Shown: positions 15,912 to 25,286, counted from the stretch's first letter. The stretch: 64,000 nucleotides of DNA from an uncultured Clostridia bacterium (GCA_937892525.1 CALAEV010000025.1:73293-137292), one strand, 5' to 3'. The notes: generated from the letters alone by a model not told the origin. Program-made: numbers and translations.

Positions 15912-17666
15912 GTGAAAAAGTATCTTAAAAATAATCAGGGTATGGCATTACCAATGGTTTTGTTTATTATGTTAATTCTTACTGTACTTGCAGCAGCACT
16001 CGGTACTTATGCAAGCCAGTCTTTAAGAACTGTCAGATATATGAACGCTCAGAAACAGGCATATTATCTTGCTCGTGCAGGTGTTGAGGCAGGTGCTTTC
16101 GCATACCAGAATGCAACAACAAAGACAACAAGCAACTTTGATAATAACGACAATTTCAAAAATGGACTTGTTGGCTTTAATAATGTTGATAAATTCGTTT
16201 CCGTTATTGAAGATAGTGATGAAAAGATTACAAGTAATAAGATTTATCTTATCTATGATAGTGGTAATGAAAATGAAGGCACAATGTGGGAAGGCTTAAA
16301 GTTCTCAAAAACTGCGTCAGAAAATGCAATAGGCTATTTTTCTATTGAAATTGCAGGAGCAGAGCAAGAAACACTTGTAAATGACAACGGTGTTGAAAAA
16401 GAAATTCTTAAACCTGTTGTTGAATTTAGAAGTACTGCTGTTTGCTATAGTAACAATGGTAGTGAGGTTACAAGTGTATCAACAGGCTATATGTATCCAT
16501 CACAGACTGTAAATTCAGAAACCTGCTATGGTGCAGATGGTTATCTTTCAACTGACACAAACGATTTTGATAATAGTGACACAAAAACTGTTTCTTATGA
16601 TGAGGCTCAGTTCAATACAAAAACAGGTAGATGGTGGCAAAGACTTAAAAATGGTCTGGTTAGACTTGCTTTAAATGTTTTGAAGGGCTTGGGTGTTATT
16701 CCTGCACAAGAGAACATTACTGTTTATGAAATGATTGGCGCAGGCGATTTGATTCTTGCAAGACCGTCTGATGATGTTGGCGAAATCAAGATTAATGACG
16801 GAAAAAACAACTTCTACATATTCTCAACATCAGGTTCGCTTATTCTTGAAGATTGTGGCCTTTATGTTGACCCTACAAAAGGTAAATACGCAACAATCGG
16901 TCTTTATGGTAGTGACATTGTTGTTGACGGCGACATTACTATGGGTGTTTATCACACTAATACAAGTTCTTTTGCTGGCTCAACATGGGATAAAGCACTG
17001 GCGCCACTTCAGACTTTAGTTGCTACTCTTGGTAATCGTTACAGATTAGGTACAGTTATGATTGGTAACGGTCTTGCATCAGGTGGCGAATGGCAAGAAT
17101 ACCTTACATATAATAATGGTGGTGTTACTGACCAGAATGGTAACATACTTACAAATGGTAGCCGAATCTTCTTTAACGGTAATGTTAATGTAAAGATTTA
17201 CTCACAGGGTGCAAGTACTGAGACTTATCGCGTATTCAGTGCCGGTGATGTGTGTCTCTTCAACGGTGTTTATGAGGCAAAAAACACAGATATTGATAGT
17301 AATGAAGAAATTACAACAAGAGGTATTGACCTTCTTAAATACTTCCTTGATGCCGTAATTGCAGAGGAAGAAGGTTTCCAGTTGGGTGACTCTGCTATAA
17401 AGAAGATGACGCAAATCCGCGACCTTTACTACGGTGACCCGGCAAATTCACAAAGCCCTGGTGAACCATCATATTTCGAAAATGGTCAAAGACCACTTAG
17501 AAAACTTGATGTTAATTTAGGTGCATCAAGCGTTTCAATTGATGGTAAAGCACTTACAACTAAAGTTGGTGGTAAAGAGTTGATTGAATATATTCAGCAA
17601 CCAACACCAACAAGTAGTTTTAAAATTAACTGGGGCAAACCAACAGTTTCAGTTTTAGCAGATTAA
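15912..17666 (+). CDS. PilX-like prepilin-related protein
   Basis: 584 residues. The N-terminus KNNQGMALPMVLFIMLILTV resembles the PilX N-terminal region: a class III leader with Gly before the hydrophobic helix but no Glu at position 5. Next comes QAYYLARAGVEAGAF, the usual PilX helix continuation. The remaining 500 residues are beta-rich and Asn/Gly-rich, far longer than a standard PilX (about 150-200). GTG start at 15912 with GAAAGGAG at 15895-15902. Probably a minor pilin of the tip or priming complex together with the next two genes. Confidence 0.75.
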   Translation: MKKYLKNNQGMALPMVLFIMLILTVLAAALGTYASQSLRTVRYMNAQKQAYYLARAGVEAGAFAYQNATTKTTSNFDNNDNFKNGLVGFNNVDKFVSVIEDSDEKITSNKIYLIYDSGNENEGTMWEGLKFSKTASENAIGYFSIEIAGAEQETLVNDNGVEKEILKPVVEFRSTAVCYSNNGSEVTSVSTGYMYPSQTVNSETCYGADGYLSTDTNDFDNSDTKTVSYDEAQFNTKTGRWWQRLKNGLVRLALNVLKGLGVIPAQENITVYEMIGAGDLILARPSDDVGEIKINDGKNNFYIFSTSGSLILEDCGLYVDPTKGKYATIGLYGSDIVVDGDITMGVYHTNTSSFAGSTWDKALAPLQTLVATLGNRYRLGTVMIGNGLASGGEWQEYLTYNNGGVTDQNGNILTNGSRIFFNGNVNVKIYSQGASTETYRVFSAGDVCLFNGVYEAKNTDIDSNEEITTRGIDLLKYFLDAVIAEEEGFQLGDSAIKKMTQIRDLYYGDPANSQSPGEPSYFENGQRPLRKLDVNLGASSVSIDGKALTTKVGGKELIEYIQQPTPTSSFKINWGKPTVSVLAD

Positions 17667-17685
17667 AAGAAAGGGGCAAAACATT

Positions 17686-20600
17686 ATGAAGAACATACTT
17701 AAAAGTTATTTCGGCAATAAACGCGGTATGACTTTGGTTGAAGTTCTTACTGCTATGGCAATTTTGTCATTAATTATCTTCTGCTTTACCCCTTTGTTTT
17801 TAACATATTATGATGCAATTGTAATTGCCGGTGATGAAGTTCAGGATGTTCAGGAACAGTCTGGTATTTTACAGACTGTTATTGGTAATTTTGATGCCGG
17901 TAAAGGTGGTAACTATAGTGCAAACGTTACTACTATTGACCTTGAACTTACAACACCTGGAACTGCTACACTTACACGTGATAACAACGGCACAACTATT
18001 AGTGCAACAATGAATGGTGCAGTTACAGTTGCGTTGGGTAGCGACATAGATGATGTTAAGGGTGACTTCCTTGTGTCTGACCCTGAAAACCTTAGAAATG
18101 GTTATACAACAATTAAAGCACAAGGCTCAAGTTCAGGTCTTGTTTGCTATCCTAAATCACTTACCGATGACTTTATTGAAGCAAAAATCATTGTTTACGG
18201 TAGTGGTGGTATAAACTTTGCAGACGCTTCTTACATAAATGATTTCAAACTCTCCTGTGGCCTTAATGGTGGAACAAGTCTTTCTAATGGAACAGACTAT
18301 ACAGTAAGACGTCTTGCTTCTTCAATGGTAGAGTTTACAATTTATGGTGGAGGTAAGGTTTCTTACGAAACATCACCACTTTTAATAAATTATAAAAATG
18401 GTCAACATATTCTTCAGGTTGAAGTTGACGCACCATCTATGATTATGGTTGGCGAAGCTGACGACGACGGAAAATACTATTACTATGTATCTCGTGGCGA
18501 AATGGTTGATGGTATTGACACTAATAAAGATAAAGATGAGCTTGCAATTATTCGTCGTGAAATGAATTCAGTTGACCCTAAAGCAAATAATAATGAAACA
18601 ACACTTACATCAGCAATGAATGACGTAGAATGGGTTCCTGCTGACAGTGGTGACGGTTATAATGTTGACAATACAGGTAAAAAGTATGGTTATTATGTAA
18701 TGTGTGGCGACAATGGTCAGGTGCGTCGTTTCTGGCGCAACAACACAACAGGTAATTATTACTGGGGTGGCGACTATACATACTATACTGACTATAACTT
18801 TGTTCAGGTTAACAACAATACGGGTTCATCTCCACATATTAATTCAACTGACGCAAGTGGTAATGAATACGCTGGTAAAGTTTACAGCACAGATACATCT
18901 TTCAAATTTATTTCTCAAAGAAGTATGTCAAGTAATAAGTCGGGCTTTAATGTGTCATCAAGGGAATTTGGTACTGGTGCCAATACTGGTACAGCTCTTT
19001 TAAGAAGCTTGTCAGTTGCTTCTGTTACTAGAGCTAATCAAGCTGAATTTTATGGCAGTGATGGTGCACTTTATTTCTATAAGATAAGAAATAATAACGA
19101 CTATAGATTACCTACTCTTACTGAAGTTCAAAACTTTACAGTTAATAGTAATGGTAAAGGAAAATATGAGCCTTACGGTGACTTTGGTGGAAATAGAGTT
19201 TTTAAGATGAACACAATTTCTAATACTGCTCATGGTTGGTTTGAAACTAATGATGGCTCATATTATGAAATAAATGGCGTTGATACAACAGCAGAAGGTT
19301 TCAACAAAGATTCATATCCTATTACACTTACCTCTGTTGACGCTATCAGAATTAACACACCAAATAAGACAAATGTTCAAAATGATGGTAGCTATTACTT
19401 CACTGCGACTGGCGATGGCGATACTCAGGCAGAAAATGCAACAACAAACCTTAATTATCCACAATCAAGTTATACTCTTTATTGTGGATACATTCCTGCA
19501 TTTATGGATTTGTTTGCAACAGTAACAGGTCAGGCTAAATATTCGTATCCGACAACGTGGGATGGTACTTATGCTCACAGTGAGGTTGCAGGCAACTTCT
19601 ATAAAGTAGGTAATACTTATATACCAAGAGCAGAAAATAGATTGACCCTTCAGGATAATGCTAACCACTATGCTTTCTGGCGTATGACGCTTGGTTTGAC
19701 ACCATATTATAACGATAAAGCTACAAGCCCCAAATATGGTGCCGGTGAGCTTGCATATTATGATGGCGAAACACAAAAAGAAGGCGGTTTCCTTGGTATT
19801 GGTGCAACAGAATACAGATGGCATAATAAGGTTGTTTATTATCCATACACAAATGTAGAATATGCGATTACGGGTAAATTTTACGACCAATATACATTCA
19901 ACAACAATAATGCAAAAGTTCAATTAGCATTTGGTAACGGAAAAGCAAGAGCGTCTGCTTATGCCTTGGCAGACCCTAACATGATGATTAACACATATCA
20001 AGGGGTTCAGACAAATGTTACAAATGGTGATGTTGTTGATATTACAGTTGCATATCTTTCACATCCTTACGCAATAGCAGTTGCAGCTAACCCAACAGAC
20101 GATGTTGTTTATGACCTTTCTAATAATAAAAATAAGCAGAGAATGGTATTCTACTGGAATAATCGTAGAGAAACTATTACATTCCTTGATAGTGCAAGTA
20201 CAGTTGTTCCAAATGGTGATAAAGATATTCCTGTTTCACTTATGGTAGGTTATGTTCTTGGTGGTACAGTTGAATATTTTGGTGATATGGACGTTTTGGG
20301 TAACATCAATGGCACAACTGTAACGATTGGCTCAGTTATGAATAATGGTATTGTTTTCCTGCGTGCAGGTGATTATAATGCAGAAAAACATAATTCTGCC
20401 AATGCTGAGACTTATGAATATAAAGCAACCGATAAAGATGGTTACAAACTTGCGTCTGAATCTAACGTGTTCCACCAGTTCTATTATCTTAACTCAAGAG
20501 CAAAACTTCCTGAAACAATTGGTATAATAAAGATTGATAAAGAATCAACAGGATTTCACGGAGAATATGCTGAAGAGCCTTCAAGGGGCGAACATATTGG

Positions 20601-21639
20601 TAACCTTTATGGTGCTGAATATTGGCAGAACAATCGCCATATTCAGTATAAGTCTATTGCGGGTGGTACTGCTACTAACGGCCAAGATACAGCATCTAAT
20701 TATGAATATCTCCGTTCACACCCAATGTCAAGTACAAAGGTCAACTGTGTTGCATGGGGTGTTACATGGCAGGGCTATCCAGAAGCTATGTGGGGTACTG
20801 AAAACGGTACTGTTCTTTCATGGTGGGTTGATACTACTAAAGCAGCAAGTGATTCCAATGCAACTAACTGGAATGACCGTTCTGTTGACGCTGAATTCCA
20901 GTCATATCACTGGGTTGATAATGTAAACGGTAAAACGTTTGCTCTTAGCAGTTCACAATGGAAAGATACACTTGGTTCTGCAGTATTCAACACAACAAGT
21001 ACAACTGGCACATCGTATACTCTTGGTTCTGGAACAGTTCCTGATACATTTAAGTATTTTTGCGATAAAACTTCACAACAGACAGGTCTTTGGGGCTCAA
21101 TTGGATTTATTTCAACTCTTGAATCAATTAACGATATCACTTATGATAATGACTACTGGGTAGCAGTTGGTGACCAGAGTGATAAAGACCCTGCTGACTA
21201 TTGTGCAAGCGGTACATGGAGCGGTGGTGGTGAAACTGCAAAAGCCTTCTCAGATAATGGTCGTGGTGGTTCTTGGGTAAACGTTCGTTACTGGGTTGAC
21301 GCTAATGGTTCAGGCAAACAAGCTGACGATAATGCATACTACCACTGGCGTGCAGTTAAGATTTCTACAAAAGATAACTATAATATTGTTCAGATTAACA
21401 ACCTTAATGGTATCTGGGTAGCAACAGGCTATGAAGATGCTAATAATAACGAAGAGTACGACAACGGTGAACGTACAGTTGTTTGTTGGGCTCGTGACCC
21501 ATTACGCTCATGTAACGAGACTTTGACTGGTGGCTGGAGCGAAAAAGTTCAGTTCTATGCAAACAATGGTACAAGTATGACTCTTCTTGACCAAGACAAG
21601 GTTGGTGGCATTAACTCTTGTGCTACAAGAACAGAGTAA
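17686..21639 (+). CDS. Giant prepilin-like protein, candidate pilus-tip adhesin
   Basis: 1317 residues. The N-terminus NKRGMTLVEVLTAMAILSLI is a full type IV prepilin signal, with cleavage after Gly and Glu at mature position 5, so PilD should process it. The rest is a very large exported region rich in Tyr, Asn, Gly, Asp and Thr. Near the C-terminus (about 1145-1300) there are BNR-like repeats such as NDITYDNDYWVAVGD and IVQINNLNGIWVATG, suggesting a beta-propeller-like fold. Cysteines are few and scattered. Codon use matches the neighbours, so recent transfer is not indicated. A tip adhesin or surface sensor is the likely role (inference from size and position). Confidence 0.8.
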   Translation: MKNILKSYFGNKRGMTLVEVLTAMAILSLIIFCFTPLFLTYYDAIVIAGDEVQDVQEQSGILQTVIGNFDAGKGGNYSANVTTIDLELTTPGTATLTRDNNGTTISATMNGAVTVALGSDIDDVKGDFLVSDPENLRNGYTTIKAQGSSSGLVCYPKSLTDDFIEAKIIVYGSGGINFADASYINDFKLSCGLNGGTSLSNGTDYTVRRLASSMVEFTIYGGGKVSYETSPLLINYKNGQHILQVEVDAPSMIMVGEADDDGKYYYYVSRGEMVDGIDTNKDKDELAIIRREMNSVDPKANNNETTLTSAMNDVEWVPADSGDGYNVDNTGKKYGYYVMCGDNGQVRRFWRNNTTGNYYWGGDYTYYTDYNFVQVNNNTGSSPHINSTDASGNEYAGKVYSTDTSFKFISQRSMSSNKSGFNVSSREFGTGANTGTALLRSLSVASVTRANQAEFYGSDGALYFYKIRNNNDYRLPTLTEVQNFTVNSNGKGKYEPYGDFGGNRVFKMNTISNTAHGWFETNDGSYYEINGVDTTAEGFNKDSYPITLTSVDAIRINTPNKTNVQNDGSYYFTATGDGDTQAENATTNLNYPQSSYTLYCGYIPAFMDLFATVTGQAKYSYPTTWDGTYAHSEVAGNFYKVGNTYIPRAENRLTLQDNANHYAFWRMTLGLTPYYNDKATSPKYGAGELAYYDGETQKEGGFLGIGATEYRWHNKVVYYPYTNVEYAITGKFYDQYTFNNNNAKVQLAFGNGKARASAYALADPNMMINTYQGVQTNVTNGDVVDITVAYLSHPYAIAVAANPTDDVVYDLSNNKNKQRMVFYWNNRRETITFLDSASTVVPNGDKDIPVSLMVGYVLGGTVEYFGDMDVLGNINGTTVTIGSVMNNGIVFLRAGDYNAEKHNSANAETYEYKATDKDGYKLASESNVFHQFYYLNSRAKLPETIGIIKIDKESTGFHGEYAEEPSRGEHIGNLYGAEYWQNNRHIQYKSIAGGTATNGQDTASNYEYLRSHPMSSTKVNCVAWGVTWQGYPEAMWGTENGTVLSWWVDTTKAASDSNATNWNDRSVDAEFQSYHWVDNVNGKTFALSSSQWKDTLGSAVFNTTSTTGTSYTLGSGTVPDTFKYFCDKTSQQTGLWGSIGFISTLESINDITYDNDYWVAVGDQSDKDPADYCASGTWSGGGETAKAFSDNGRGGSWVNVRYWVDANGSGKQADDNAYYHWRAVKISTKDNYNIVQINNLNGIWVATGYEDANNNEEYDNGERTVVCWARDPLRSCNETLTGGWSEKVQFYANNGTSMTLLDQDKVGGINSCATRTE

Positions 21640-21651
21640 TTAAAATTCAAG

Positions 21652-21681
21652 TCCCTACACGGTGTAAACATCGTGTAGGGA
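21652..21681 (+). promoter_or_regulatory. Strong intercistronic hairpin without T tract
   Basis: TCCCTACACGGTG (21652-21664) pairs with CATCGTGTAGGGA (21669-21681) around a TAAA loop: 13 pairs with one G-T wobble. It is followed by AACAG rather than T residues, and 33 bases later by the next start codon. Likely an mRNA stability or processing element between two pilin-like genes. Confidence 0.6.
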
Positions 21682-21714
21682 ACAGATAAACTCATTTGTA
21701 AATGAGGTGAAAGT

Positions 21715-22914
21715 ATGTTCAGACTTATTCACAATAGAAAAGGTATATCTTTAGTTGAGCTTATAGTTACAGTTGCAATTGTAGGCCTTGTGATTGTGCT
21801 TGCTGGTACTATTTTTTCTGTGTTTACTAACACTCACGAAAGCGCGTCAACTCGTTGGCAGATACAGAATGCAGTTCGTCTTGCAAGTACAAAGTTTGAA
21901 ACAGAAACCGATTTAATAGCAAACTCAAAAATGATTGATATTTTCTATGACGAAACTATCGCTAATGGCATCTGGTATGATGAGGCAACCAATACTTTTG
22001 AATGGAGAAGTGGAACACCTTATATTGTACCTAGCGAAGGAACTGCTGATGAGGATTTCTCATATATTTTCTCAACTCCTGCTTACGATGCCGCTGATAA
22101 AGAGGCATATGAAAAAGAGGGTACACCTCCACGTGAATTAGGCTATTTTTTGTATATTAAGGAATTTGGGCAGACAACAAGCAAATTGTTCCTTGATAAT
22201 GAGGGCTTTGGCGAAGTTCCCGTTCAGATTGAAATGAGTATTTCTACTGATGAGCTTGAATTAGAGTCAGGTGCTCCAAGCTATCAGGGTAATGGTGTCA
22301 AGCTTGTTATGAAATCAGGTAACGAAGAAATTACTAATTTCCAGGTTGAAACAGTTTATGTTCTTGAAAACTTCAGTGCATCAAAAACAATCAATCACGA
22401 CGGTGGTAACCTTATTCTTAAAGAAGAATGGGTTGAAAATAATGTTGCAAAAGCATATCCTTGTGGTTGGAGTGATGCAACTGTAAATGGTGGTAACAAA
22501 GAAATGCACGGTTACCCAAAAACATACACAAATTATGGCACAGATAACTCGAAAGTGTATAATTTCAGTAGTGCAGAACTTCAAAATAAAGGCAATGTGC
22601 TTCGTTTCTTATCCCCACTTTCAGATATGAAGGTTGAAGACGGTGAAGGTCAGGGCTCAACAACAAACAAGGCAAGCTGTATTTCGACTTGGTTGTTTGA
22701 AGATGGTACAGCAGCAGGTGAGCGTGTGCTTGATAATCTTCGTAGTTTCCGTGATAATGTGCTTCGTGGTACTGAAATAGGTGACTGGTTCATAGATTTT
22801 TATTATCACGATTTATCACCATTTATGATTGAAAATACAGCATTCTTAAAACCGGTATATAAAGTAGTTATTAAACCACTTTCTTATATTTGCGATTTTA
22901 TTGCGAAAATATAA
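21715..22914 (+). CDS. PilW-like minor pilin
   Basis: 399 residues. NRKGISLVELIVTVAIVGLV is a class III prepilin leader with Glu at position 5. The helix continues with TRWQIQNAVRLASTKFETE, as in PilW/PilJ-type minor pilins. The extracellular domain is larger than usual (about 360 residues). GAGGTGA site upstream. Third of three consecutive prepilin-related genes after pilB, the place where minor pilin or pseudopilin cassettes normally lie. A terminator follows. Confidence 0.78.
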   Translation: MFRLIHNRKGISLVELIVTVAIVGLVIVLAGTIFSVFTNTHESASTRWQIQNAVRLASTKFETETDLIANSKMIDIFYDETIANGIWYDEATNTFEWRSGTPYIVPSEGTADEDFSYIFSTPAYDAADKEAYEKEGTPPRELGYFLYIKEFGQTTSKLFLDNEGFGEVPVQIEMSISTDELELESGAPSYQGNGVKLVMKSGNEEITNFQVETVYVLENFSASKTINHDGGNLILKEEWVENNVAKAYPCGWSDATVNGGNKEMHGYPKTYTNYGTDNSKVYNFSSAELQNKGNVLRFLSPLSDMKVEDGEGQGSTTNKASCISTWLFEDGTAAGERVLDNLRSFRDNVLRGTEIGDWFIDFYYHDLSPFMIENTAFLKPVYKVVIKPLSYICDFIAKI

Positions 22915-22923
22915 AACAACGTT

Positions 22924-22952
22924 AAGGCGAGGAAGTAACCTCGCCTTTTTGT
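22924..22952 (+). terminator. Rho-independent terminator ending the long pilus operon
   Basis: AAGGCGAGG (22924-22932) pairs with CCTCGCCTT (22939-22947), followed by TTTTG. Confidence 0.9.
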
Positions 22953-22968
22953 TTAGTGGTTTTTAATA

Positions 22969-22997
22969 TTGACTACTTTTAGAAAATGTTATATAAT
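22969..22997 (+). promoter_or_regulatory. Promoter of the first pilin gene
   Basis: TTGACT (22969-22974), 17-base spacer, TATAAT (22992-22997). Confidence 0.75.
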
Positions 22998-23013
22998 TAA
23001 TTTATCAAAGGTG

Positions 23014-23026
23014 CGAATTGTTCCCG
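23014..23026 (+). promoter_or_regulatory. Shared motif in pilin leader, copy 1
   Basis: CGAATTGTTCCCG lies 16 bases after the -10 box. A near-identical motif occupies the matching place in front of the second pilin (23626-23638). It contains the inverted halves GAA and TTC. Possible operator or RNA element. Confidence 0.4.
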
Positions 23027-23053
23027 TTTGATTTTCTGAAAGGGTGACATTAT

Positions 23054-23503
23054 ATGAGAAAATTATTAAATAAAAAAGGATTTTCTTTAGTAGAGTTAGT
23101 CGTTGTTGTCGCAATAATGGGTGTTGTACTTATGGTTGCTATTCCTTCTTACAGGTCATACCAGAAGCACGCAGACAGTAAAGCTTGCGCAACAAATATT
23201 GAGATAATAAAACTTGCAGTTGTTGACTATTATACTTCTTTGCAGACACCTCCTGATTCACTTGATGATTTAGCGCCATTCCTTGATGCGGAAGGTTTGC
23301 CTGTTTGTTCAAAGAGCAACAATAATGTTACTTATAATTATGGCGTTGCAGCAAAGAAAAATGCAGATAATACCTGGACAGCAATTGTAGTTTGCCCTTG
23401 TGAAGAAGAAGGGCATGTGCCGGAGGGCGAAGATACAACATTCCCTACCCAGACTGTTGCAGGTGAGTGTTATATTTTACAACAGGCTTCAACAGTAAAA
23501 TAA
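23054..23503 (+). CDS. Type IV pilin
   Basis: 149 residues. Leader MRKLLNKKG with cleavage before FSLVELVVVVAIMG and Glu at position 5, then the alpha-1 helix and a short globular head with five cysteines, including VVCPCEEE. The leader and helix nearly match the next gene. It has its own promoter and leader and is separate from the upstream operon. May be a second major pilin or an abundant minor one. An AAAGGGTGA site precedes the ATG. Confidence 0.88.
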   Translation: MRKLLNKKGFSLVELVVVVAIMGVVLMVAIPSYRSYQKHADSKACATNIEIIKLAVVDYYTSLQTPPDSLDDLAPFLDAEGLPVCSKSNNNVTYNYGVAAKKNADNTWTAIVVCPCEEEGHVPEGEDTTFPTQTVAGECYILQQASTVK

Positions 23504-23578
23504 GTTTTTTCACTTGTTTTCTTATGAAATTGTTTGAATTGCCAAAAAATGTATATTAAGTTTGTATATTTTGCCATA

Positions 23579-23606
23579 TTGCAAATTTTGTAATTTGTTA
23601 TATAAT
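23579..23606 (+). promoter_or_regulatory. Promoter of the major pilin gene
   Basis: TTGCAA (23579-23584), 16-base spacer, TATAAT (23601-23606). Confidence 0.75.
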
Positions 23607-23625
23607 AAAGGTACAGAAACGGTTA

Positions 23626-23638
23626 CGGAATGTTCCCG
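23626..23638 (+). promoter_or_regulatory. Shared motif in pilin leader, copy 2
   Basis: CGGAATGTTCCCG, with the palindromic core GGAATGTTCC, lies 19 bases after the -10 box. It matches 11 of 13 bases of the motif at 23014-23026. Confidence 0.4.
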
Positions 23639-23679
23639 CAACTGAAAAATAAAAATTCTTTATAAAGGAGAAAATTATT

Positions 23680-24042
23680 ATGAGAAAAATGTTAAACAAA
23701 AAAGGCTTTTCACTTGTTGAACTTATGATTGTTGTTGTTATCATGGGTATCCTTATTGCAGTTGCTATTCCACTTTATGGCAACATCACAAAGAACTCAA
23801 AGAACAAGACATGTGCTTCAAACATCGACACAATCGAAAACGCAGCAGCTGTTTACATGACAGAAAACGGCAAAGCTCCAACAGCTCTTACAGACCTTAC
23901 ATTTGAAGGTGGCACACCTGTTTGCCCATGGGATGAATCAAAAACTCCTGGTTACACAATCGCAGCTCCATCAACAGAAGAAGCAGCTAAGGGTATGATT
24001 GTTAAGGTTACATGCGCATCAGCAGATAAACACGAGAAATAA
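23680..24042 (+). CDS. pilA: Major type IV pilin
   Basis: 120 residues, compact. MRKMLNKKG leader, cleavage before FSLVELMIVVVIMGILIAVAIP, Glu at position 5, and a short head with cysteines at KTC, PVC and VTC. It has a strong promoter, an AAAGGAG site, its own terminator and a codon choice like the ribosomal protein genes (for example cgc-free, aaa/aac/aca biased), all of which point to high expression. It is therefore the best candidate for the main pilus subunit, assembled by PilB/PilC/PilMNO and matured by the peptidase downstream. Confidence 0.9.
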   Translation: MRKMLNKKGFSLVELMIVVVIMGILIAVAIPLYGNITKNSKNKTCASNIDTIENAAAVYMTENGKAPTALTDLTFEGGTPVCPWDESKTPGYTIAAPSTEEAAKGMIVKVTCASADKHEK

Positions 24043-24070
24043 TTGTTAACTACATAATTAACTAAAAAGG

Positions 24071-24097
24071 GCGAGGGGGAAAACCCCTCGCTTTTTT
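24071..24097 (+). terminator. Rho-independent terminator of pilA
   Basis: GCGAGGGG (24071-24078) pairs with CCCCTCGC (24084-24091), followed by six T residues. Confidence 0.92.
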
Positions 24098-24175
24098 ATT
24101 AAATTTTTTAGTTTTCTCTTTCAATTTTGAACTTTTAGTGATACAATAGTTTTGTGATAAGAGAGGAGTTTTATT

Positions 24176-25039
24176 ATGGATTATATGCTTATTCCAAAAC
24201 TTTTTATAGCATTCTTCGTTTTTCTTATGGGTATTTGCATTGGTAGTTTTCTCAATGTGCTTATTTACAGAATACCTAAAAAAGAAAATTTTACAACTAC
24301 AAACAGTCATTGTATGACCTGTAACCATCGTCTTTATGCTAAAGATTTAGTTCCACTTTTCAGTTGGATTTTCTTAGGTGGTAAATGTCGTTACTGTAAA
24401 GCAAAGATTTCACCTCAATACCCAATTGTTGAAGCATTTAACGGTATTATGTATGCTCTCGTATTCTGGTTTGTTACTGATGGTCAGCTCAATCTTGCAA
24501 CAGTTGGATATTGTCTTGCAATTTCTGCTCTTATCGTTGCAAGTGCTATTGATATTAAGATTATGGAAATCCCTGACTCAATGTGGGTTACAATTTTAGT
24601 CGGTGGCATGCTTGTTTACATAAACGACTTGATTGCTAACGGATTTGTATTTGAAAACCTTATTGAACGCGTTATCGGTTTCTTTACTGCAAGTACTATT
24701 CTTTTTGTTCTTGCTGTAATCACAAAAGGTGGTATGGGTGGTGGAGACATCAAGCTTATGGCTGCCTGTGGATTCTTACTCGGTTGGCAGTTAGTACTTT
24801 TATCCTTGATTTTCGGCGCACTCTCTGGCACAATTTACTTTATTGTTGTTTATCTCAAAAACAGAAAAAAAGAGGAAAAAATGGACCACAAGGTACCTTT
24901 TGCGCCACATCTTGCTTTAGCAGTTGCTGTTTGCATTTTTGTAGGCCAACAGTTCCTTGATTGGTATTTGTTTGTTTGTGGTATTACTGCTCCACACTAT
25001 TGCGACGCTTGTGGTGGCACTCAAGAACATGTGCATTAA
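24176..25039 (+). CDS. pilD: Prepilin peptidase / N-methyltransferase
   Basis: 287 residues, bifunctional type. GSFLNVLIYRIP opens the methyltransferase domain, whose zinc site is CMTC...CRYC (near residues 43-74). The peptidase aspartates lie in SAIDIKIMEIPD and GGMGGGDIK. About seven to eight membrane segments. It cleaves prepilin leaders after Gly and methylates the new N-terminal residue. It would process both pilins, the PilW-like protein and the giant prepilin. AGAGGAG site before the ATG; a terminator follows. Confidence 0.94.
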   Translation: MDYMLIPKLFIAFFVFLMGICIGSFLNVLIYRIPKKENFTTTNSHCMTCNHRLYAKDLVPLFSWIFLGGKCRYCKAKISPQYPIVEAFNGIMYALVFWFVTDGQLNLATVGYCLAISALIVASAIDIKIMEIPDSMWVTILVGGMLVYINDLIANGFVFENLIERVIGFFTASTILFVLAVITKGGMGGGDIKLMAACGFLLGWQLVLLSLIFGALSGTIYFIVVYLKNRKKEEKMDHKVPFAPHLALAVAVCIFVGQQFLDWYLFVCGITAPHYCDACGGTQEHVH

Positions 25040-25058
25040 AACATTAAATTGATAGATG

Positions 25059-25085
25059 AGGCAAGGTATTAACCTTGCCTTTTTG
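25059..25085 (+). terminator. Rho-independent terminator of pilD
   Basis: AGGCAAGG (25059-25066) pairs with CCTTGCCT (25073-25080), then TTTTG. Confidence 0.9.
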
Positions 25086-25087
25086 TT

Positions 25088-25250
25088 TGATAAATTGGAG
25101 TTTGTCGAACTCAATTCGTAATGCGTAATTCGTAATTCGTAATTAAGCATCTGCGACGCAATCTATAATCGCAACGCAGTTCCTACATTTTGCGCTTTGC
25201 ATTTTGCACTTTGCATTCTGTTCAACAAACTATAATTTGCCGAATTGAAC
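25088..25250. repeat. Dispersed non-coding repeat, family B (with family A-like left end)
   Basis: Fills most of the 310-base gap before padR. The left end (GATAAATTGGAGTTTGTCG) matches the left end of the family A element at 2065. The interior has short tandem copies of TAATTCG (25111-25145) and the segment CTATAATCGCAACGCAGTTC (25163-25182), which recurs in reverse orientation at 58571-58593. Short imperfect repeats of TTTGC(A)CTTTGCA follow. No coding capacity. Confidence 0.65.
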
Positions 25251-25286
25251 ATAATTTTAACAAACTATTAATTTTCAAAAACTATC

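Noticed and set aside
25110..25146. Short tandem TAATTCG copies considered as a CRISPR-like array
   Set aside because: The units are 7-9 bases with no spacers of uniform length and no cas genes in the window.
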